A stretch of 64,000 bases of DNA from contig JAUILN010000002.1 in the NCBI GenBank assembly GCA_030432695.1, positions 372,001 through 436,000 on the forward strand, written 5' to 3'. Numbering within the stretch: position 1 is the stretch's first letter; every line of letters begins with the position of its first letter. Shown here in pieces: positions 59,356 to 64,000 of this stretch. The notes under the pieces were generated by a model, which saw only the letters and a list, made by a program, of their open reading frames with translations, was not told where the DNA came from and did not search any database. Source of the stretch: a bacterium (GTDB lineage Bacteria; Planctomycetota; UBA1135; UBA2386). Both the position numbers and the translations under genes were made by a program.

Positions 59356-61743
59356 ATGCAAAGACTCCCCTTCGCGGCACCCGCCGCTGCCGCGTGCGCG
59401 GCGCTCCTCTCCTTCTCCCCTTCCACCGACGCCCAGGATCTGGGCAATCCCGGTGAGCGGGTCCCCGCCGATGCGATCACGCATGCCGTGGTCGAGTCGA
59501 TGGCGACCGTCATCGAGCGCGAGAAGACCTGGGTCCATACGCCCCAGATCCAACGGGTCTGGAATGGCCAGGACGGCGCCTGGTTCATCGCTCCCGACAC
59601 CGCACGCACGCCGGCGTTCTCCGGCACCCGCGCGGCGATCAACAAGTGGGGCGACCCGCGGGTAGGCATCGGCTTCCCGGTGGCGACCGACGTCGAGGGA
59701 GTCGAGGTGGCGGGCCACACCGCGGTGTTCGCACCCGGCCTCGTGGTCGTCGGCTACCGCGACGGCGTCGAAGTGGCGCGCAGTGATCGCTTCGCGGTGT
59801 CGCCGAGCTACGGCCGGCTGACCCTCGACTTCGAGAACGTCGACCGCATCGTGTTCGAGGCGGAGCAGCAGAACGGTCTGCGCAGCTACTTCGCGATCGA
59901 CGACCTGAGCTTCCACCCGCACGCGGAGATCGGCGGCACCTCGACCGTGATCGACTTCGATGATCTCGACGCGGGCACCGACCTGACCGGCAGCGACTAC
60001 CGCGGCCTGGAGTGGGAGCAGGGCACCGGCCTTCGCGACCGTGACCCCGCGGGCGAGATCCATGCGCCGAAGAACCCGACCCTCGACAATGGCATCGGGA
60101 CCGACACCGGCGACGTGTTCCACGCCGCGAGCAACACCGCCAGCCCGATCAACGTCTGGCAGGAGATCGACGGCTCACGCCTCGGCGACCCGGGCGCCAA
60201 CCTGATCCCGCCGGACACCTGCGGCGCGGTCGGCCCGAACAACTTCATCGCGATCACCAACTCGAACTTGTCGGTCTACCGGCGGTCGGACGGCGCGCGC
60301 ACGGTGAACGTCAGCCTCGGCGCGTTCTGGAACTTCAACCAGCTGATCGGTGACCCGCGCGCCGCCTGGGACCACCACGCGAACCGCTGGATCGTGCTGG
60401 CGACGAGCTTCAACCGCACCAGCGAGATCTTCCTCGCGGTCTCGACCTCTCCGGACCCGAACGGCAACTGGTTCAAGTTCCAGTTCCGCGTCGACCAGGG
60501 CAGCGACTCCGGCCGTTGGCCCGATTTCCCGACGCTCGGCTTCGATGCGCGCGGCATCTACACCGCGGCCTACCAGGTCGCGAGCCCCGCAAGGATGACC
60601 ATCTGGGCGATCGACAAGGCGCCGATGCTCTCCGGCCGGCCCGTAGTGGGCACCATCACCGCGTTCCGCGGCCTGCCCTGGGAAGGCGCGATCCAGCCTT
60701 GCGCGACCTACGGCGACCCGGGCTTCGAGTATCTGGTGTCGCGTCGCGCCAACGACGAACTGCGCATTCGCCGCATCGTCCCGCCGTTGACCGCACCGAC
60801 TCTGTTCGAACACCGCATCGTCAGCGTGCCGCGCCACGGCGATGCGCCCAACGCTCCGGCTCTGGGTTCCAACACGCCACTCGCCACGATCGATACCCGG
60901 CCCTGGAACGCCGTCTACCGCAATGGCGCGGTGTGGACCACGCAGTCCGTCGCGATCGGCAACAAGGCCGGTGTCCGCTGGTACGAGCTGAACGTCAACA
61001 CCGGCGTCGCCGACCAGGTTGGCAGCATCACCGACCCGGTCTGGCACTACCTGTTCCCGTCCATCGCCGTCGACGCGAACGGCGACGTGTGCCTCGGCTT
61101 CAGCGGTAGCCACGCCGGCGTCTACGCCTCGACCTTCGTGACCGGTCGCCAGGCCGGTGACCCCGCCGGAACCACCCGCGCACCGGTGCTGACCAAGGCC
61201 GGCACCGGTCCGTGGAACCGCACCGACAGCGGCGGCCGCAACCGCTTCGGCGACTACAGCCTGACCTCCTGCGACCCCATCGACGACACCGGCTTCTGGA
61301 CCATCCAGGAGTACATCCCGTCGAACAATGTCTGGCAGACCTACATCGTCCGCGCCGGCTTCGAGGTCTGCAACTACGGCACCGGCCTCGCCGGCACCAA
61401 CGGCGTGCCCACCATCAGCGGCGGCAACCTGCCGACCCTCGGCAACGTGTTCGACCTGCGCATCGACAGCTCGGCGCCCACCGCCAGCAGCGGCGCGCTG
61501 ATCATCGGCCTGGGCCGCGCCAACATCCCGCTGCTGGGCGGCACGGTCCTGGTGCAGTCGACCATCGCCGACACCATTCCGATCGCCGCCTCGGGCACGA
61601 CCACCAACATCCCGATTCCGGTGCCCAACGCGCCGAGCGCCGTCGGCGTGCCGGTGATGTTCCAGGCCGCGATCGCCGATGCCGGCGCAGTGCAAGGGGT
61701 TTCGTTCACCGACGGCCTCGAGATCAGCCCGCGGACGCGCTGA
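59356..61743 (+). CDS. Large secreted beta-rich protein of unknown function
   Basis: A 795-residue protein with a signal peptide (MQRLPFAAPAAAACAALLSFSPSTDAQ). Residues about 100-220 are a beta-sandwich-like domain (GVEVAGHTAVFAPGLVVVGYRDG, LTLDFENVDRIVFEA). The middle part (about 270-680) looks like a beta-propeller or sialidase-like fold, with PPDTCGAVGPNNFIAITN, AWDHHANRWIVLAT, SPDPNGNWFKFQF and GDYSLTSCDPIDDTGFWTIQEYI. The end (LPTLGNVFDLRID ... VMFQAAIADAGAVQGVSFTDGLEIS) is the C-terminal module shared with other secreted proteins of this window. The ATG at 59356 was chosen for the signal peptide; the longer frame overlaps the vgrG remnant. Function unknown. Confidence 0.85.
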   Translation: MQRLPFAAPAAAACAALLSFSPSTDAQDLGNPGERVPADAITHAVVESMATVIEREKTWVHTPQIQRVWNGQDGAWFIAPDTARTPAFSGTRAAINKWGDPRVGIGFPVATDVEGVEVAGHTAVFAPGLVVVGYRDGVEVARSDRFAVSPSYGRLTLDFENVDRIVFEAEQQNGLRSYFAIDDLSFHPHAEIGGTSTVIDFDDLDAGTDLTGSDYRGLEWEQGTGLRDRDPAGEIHAPKNPTLDNGIGTDTGDVFHAASNTASPINVWQEIDGSRLGDPGANLIPPDTCGAVGPNNFIAITNSNLSVYRRSDGARTVNVSLGAFWNFNQLIGDPRAAWDHHANRWIVLATSFNRTSEIFLAVSTSPDPNGNWFKFQFRVDQGSDSGRWPDFPTLGFDARGIYTAAYQVASPARMTIWAIDKAPMLSGRPVVGTITAFRGLPWEGAIQPCATYGDPGFEYLVSRRANDELRIRRIVPPLTAPTLFEHRIVSVPRHGDAPNAPALGSNTPLATIDTRPWNAVYRNGAVWTTQSVAIGNKAGVRWYELNVNTGVADQVGSITDPVWHYLFPSIAVDANGDVCLGFSGSHAGVYASTFVTGRQAGDPAGTTRAPVLTKAGTGPWNRTDSGGRNRFGDYSLTSCDPIDDTGFWTIQEYIPSNNVWQTYIVRAGFEVCNYGTGLAGTNGVPTISGGNLPTLGNVFDLRIDSSAPTASSGALIIGLGRANIPLLGGTVLVQSTIADTIPIAASGTTTNIPIPVPNAPSAVGVPVMFQAAIADAGAVQGVSFTDGLEISPRTR

Positions 61744-61903
61744 TCTACTACCTCCGAGAACCTGCGCGCCCAACGCTGTATCTCGGAAGGAATCGATCCA
61801 AGCAACACGGTCAGCGCGGCCAGCTGCCTCGGGGTATGGCAGGCGCAGCGAGTCAGACCCCATCGACTGAGGCGGGAGGCCGCGCTGATCGGCGCCCACC
61901 GGG

Positions 61904-63646
61904 TCAATCCTTGGCGAAGCGAAGGACCTCCCGCGCGGGGGGCCCTTCGCCGACCACGAGTTCGGCCTTCCAGCCGGTAAGGCGGTTGCCGAACCCGCTC
62001 CAGACCTGGAGTTCGACCTCGTAGGCCCCGAGCGGCAACTCGGCGACGAACTGCTCGGCGAAGCGGACGCTGCCGAGCGTCGCGGGATGGTCGAAACCCG
62101 CGAGCCGCTGGCGGATCACCAGCGTTGCGTAGCCGCCAACGAGGTCACGAATCGGCTCCATGTCGATCGTGCGACGCACCTCGTAGCACTCCGGCCGCCA
62201 ATCGCCGATCTCGAGAGCCTGGTCGTCTTCGACGACGACCACGCGTTGCATGGGCCATTGCGCTCCGCCCGTCGAGACGCGGAGCACGTAGCGACCCGTG
62301 GGGACTCGCGGCAAGGCGAAGCGGCCGTCGACTTCGAGTGGCGTCGCGGCGATCCCCAGGTAGGGACTCGACACGTGGCGCTCGAGGAACAGGGTGCCGT
62401 AGGCCTGAACTTCCAGCATGTCGGCGCGGAACAGCCGCAGCGCAGGCGTTTCCTTGCCGAACGCCGCCCACCAATTCGGATCGATGCGTCCGCGCACCTC
62501 CGCCGTGCCTAGCCGCAGCTCGATGCGCCGGTCGTCACCGGGCGCGAGCACGATGTCCACAGGCCCCGCGCTCAACGGGTCGCCGCGCTGCCGCCACCAC
62601 AGCTGCCATCGCCCCTCCCGCAGCGCGGTGAACTCGCACGAACCGTCGATCCCGGTCTCGGCCTCGCCGACCTGACCTTCGACGAGGAAGTCGTCGCCGT
62701 CGATCTCCGGCGGCCGCTCGGCGTCCGGCCGCATGGCCAGAACGCGGATCCACGGCACCGGCCGGTCGTTCGAGCGAACCTCGACGCGCAGTCGACCCGG
62801 CGGCGGCACCTGCAGATCGAGATCGACCGACTCCCCAGCGACGATTTCGACCGGCGCCGATCGGACCGCGACGCCATCGCCGAGTAGCCACTCGATGCCG
62901 TGGAGCAGCCGCACCTGCGAGCGATGTTCCAGGACGCCCGTCCCGTCGAGCGACACCGCGACACGGTAGGTCCCTGCGGGCAGTCCACCGAGATCGAAGC
63001 TCCCCGCCGCGTCGACGCGCACCCGCCGCACCTTCTCGCCGGCGGCGTCGATCGCCACGGCCGACCCCTGAAGTCGACCATCGCTAGGCAACCCCCGCAC
63101 GACTCCGCGGCATCGCCCCTCGCCCTCCGCAGGTTCGGCGACACGCGGCGAACTGCTGCTCCGCAGCAACCAGCTCACTTCGCCCTCGGCCACGGGAACC
63201 GGTTCCTGGGCGAAATACTGCTGCCAACGAAACCGATCGAACCCGGAACTCGCGGCGCCGCTCCGCACCAACAGGTCACCGAGATCCAGATCGTGCTGCG
63301 GTCGGAACATCACCTCGCCGACCAACACCGGCATGTCGAGCCGGCCGTCTTTGTAGTCGGGCAATACCGCGATCCCGAACGATCTGGGAGAGGCGAGCAT
63401 CGGCACCGAGAACCGCCCCCGCCAGTCGGTACGACTCGACGCATAGAGCTGCGGCGGCTGCGACGCCCTACGCTTCAGAACCTGTACCTCGACGCCACCC
63501 ACCGGCGACGGGTCGCCAGCAGCATTCAGTCGGAACAACCGCCCGCTCACCTGACAGCGCCGAGGAGGATCCGACTCGACGACCTGGGCGGCCAGCAGCC
63601 CGACCAGACTCCAACCGACCGCGAAGATGTGGGCGTGGATGCGCAT
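61904..63646 (-). CDS. Exported protein with carboxypeptidase-regulatory-like beta domains
   Basis: A 580-residue protein with a signal peptide (MRIHAHIFAVGWSLVGLLAAQ). Several beta-sandwich units follow, each resembling carboxypeptidase regulatory or transthyretin-like domains: VSGRLFRLNAAGDPSPVGGVEV, DAAGSFDLGGLPAGTYRVAVSLDG, GIDGSCEFTALREGRWQLWW and GRFALPRVPTGRYVLRVSTGG. No enzyme motif is seen. Such proteins are common in Planctomycetota envelopes. A similar but separate protein follows upstream on the same strand, past a 130-base gap with direct repeats. Confidence 0.8.
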   Translation of the reverse strand: MRIHAHIFAVGWSLVGLLAAQVVESDPPRRCQVSGRLFRLNAAGDPSPVGGVEVQVLKRRASQPPQLYASSRTDWRGRFSVPMLASPRSFGIAVLPDYKDGRLDMPVLVGEVMFRPQHDLDLGDLLVRSGAASSGFDRFRWQQYFAQEPVPVAEGEVSWLLRSSSSPRVAEPAEGEGRCRGVVRGLPSDGRLQGSAVAIDAAGEKVRRVRVDAAGSFDLGGLPAGTYRVAVSLDGTGVLEHRSQVRLLHGIEWLLGDGVAVRSAPVEIVAGESVDLDLQVPPPGRLRVEVRSNDRPVPWIRVLAMRPDAERPPEIDGDDFLVEGQVGEAETGIDGSCEFTALREGRWQLWWRQRGDPLSAGPVDIVLAPGDDRRIELRLGTAEVRGRIDPNWWAAFGKETPALRLFRADMLEVQAYGTLFLERHVSSPYLGIAATPLEVDGRFALPRVPTGRYVLRVSTGGAQWPMQRVVVVEDDQALEIGDWRPECYEVRRTIDMEPIRDLVGGYATLVIRQRLAGFDHPATLGSVRFAEQFVAELPLGAYEVELQVWSGFGNRLTGWKAELVVGEGPPAREVLRFAKD

Positions 63647-63688
63647 GCTGACGTTCTCCCGGCTCGCGTGCCCCACGCACGGCGAAGT

Positions 63689-63751
63689 CTGTCGCAGTTG
63701 GTGCCTGGCACGAACCGCGACAGACATTCTGTCGTAGCTGGTGCCCGGCAC
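63689..63751. repeat. Pair of 23-bp direct repeats with palindromic cores
   Basis: CTGTCGCAGTTGGTGCCTGG.. at 63689-63711 and CTGTCGTAGCTGGTGCCCGG.. at 63729-63751 match at 20 of 23 positions and are 40 bases apart. Each holds a palindromic core of GGTGCC-N-GGCAC(C) type. They lie between two minus-strand genes and resemble short REP-like intergenic elements. Confidence 0.7.
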
Positions 63752-63776
63752 CCAGTGCGGCGGAATTGCGCTGCGC

Positions 63777-64000
63777 TCAGCGGGTCTGGAATTCGAGGAC
63801 GGTCGGCGCCACGGTGCCATCCGGCGCCACCTCCAGCCGCGCCTCGTTGCCGCTCGCCTGCAGCTCGAGTTCGTAGCGACCGGGCGCGAGATCGAGCGCC
63901 AGGCGTTGGTCGACCGCATGGCCCAGGTCGACCCAGGCCGGCAGCTCCAGCCCGTCGAGCAGCTGCCGCACATGGACCCGCGCATTCCCCGCGGTGATCC
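63777..64000 (-). CDS. C-terminal end of a beta-domain protein leaving the window
   Basis: Only the last 74 codons are in the window; the frame is open at the right edge. The visible part contains ALDLAPGRYELELQASGNEARLEVAPDG, a beta-sandwich pattern (LAPGRYELEL) like those in the neighbouring exported protein. I suppose it is another carboxypeptidase-regulatory-like exported protein; the family cannot be fixed from this fragment. Confidence 0.6.
   Translation of the reverse strand, partial: ITAGNARVHVRQLLDGLELPAWVDLGHAVDQRLALDLAPGRYELELQASGNEARLEVAPDGTVAPTVLEFQTR

Noticed and set aside
61744..61903. Possible transposase remnant between the secreted protein genes
   Set aside because: Short open frames on the minus strand exist but none shows a transposase motif or terminal repeats.

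Overview
The window is GC-rich, gene-dense chromosomal DNA. It most likely comes from a member of the Planctomycetota, of the lineage with abundant ECF sigma factors, Ser/Thr kinase-TPR proteins and secreted repeat proteins. This is inferred from: Kelch-like WEWDGxxW repeats; ELWxxDGTxxGT repeats; a beta-rich C-terminal module shared by four otherwise unrelated secreted proteins; an ECF sigma/kinase gene pair; and FAD-dependent oxidoreductases with secretion signals. I saw no rRNA, tRNA, CRISPR array or intact transposase.

Region 1 (1-19.2 kb) is a mixed set of small transcription units. They are a truncated Kelch-like protein, a DUF2314/DUF4262 gene broken by one in-frame TGA, a HEAT-repeat protein, an AlkB-type dioxygenase, a coupled operon (FAD oxidoreductase, FMN/4Fe-4S membrane protein, pseudopilin-like protein), an ECF sigma gene followed by a kinase-TPR gene interrupted by an in-frame TAG, a large ELWxxDGT protein, a hemerythrin-like protein, two lipoproteins (an EEP-family hydrolase and a trypsin-like protease), a methyltransferase and a secreted protein.

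Region 2 (19.2-30.9 kb) is an energy operon in the order rnfB - pyruvate:ferredoxin oxidoreductase - rnfC - rnfD - rnfG - rnfE - rnfA - small Cys-rich membrane protein - ferredoxin:NADP+ reductase. Most genes overlap by 4 bases. The oxidoreductase is very long (1653 aa), carries its own C-terminal ferredoxin-like domain and lies between rnfB and rnfC. The operon reads as one route from pyruvate to reduced ferredoxin, and from there to NAD+ with ion pumping (Rnf) or to NADPH (FNR). A cluster of palindromes precedes it.

Region 3 (31-59.1 kb) is a type VI secretion locus: a lipoprotein and a PpkA-like transmembrane kinase on the minus strand; an unusual kinase-like protein, FHA protein, TssJ, TssK, TssL, TssM and TagF on the plus strand; TssA on the minus strand; TssB, TssC, Hcp, TagJ, TssE, TssF, TssG, TssH and a LysM protein on the plus strand; and an ECF-type sigma factor on the minus strand. 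No intact VgrG or PAAR is present, but a frameshifted VgrG C-terminal remnant lies beside the sigma gene. Parts of this region look less GC-rich than the flanks.

Region 4 (59.3-64 kb) holds two large secreted or exported proteins of unknown function and the end of a third that leaves the window. A pair of 23-bp direct repeats with palindromic cores separates the last two.
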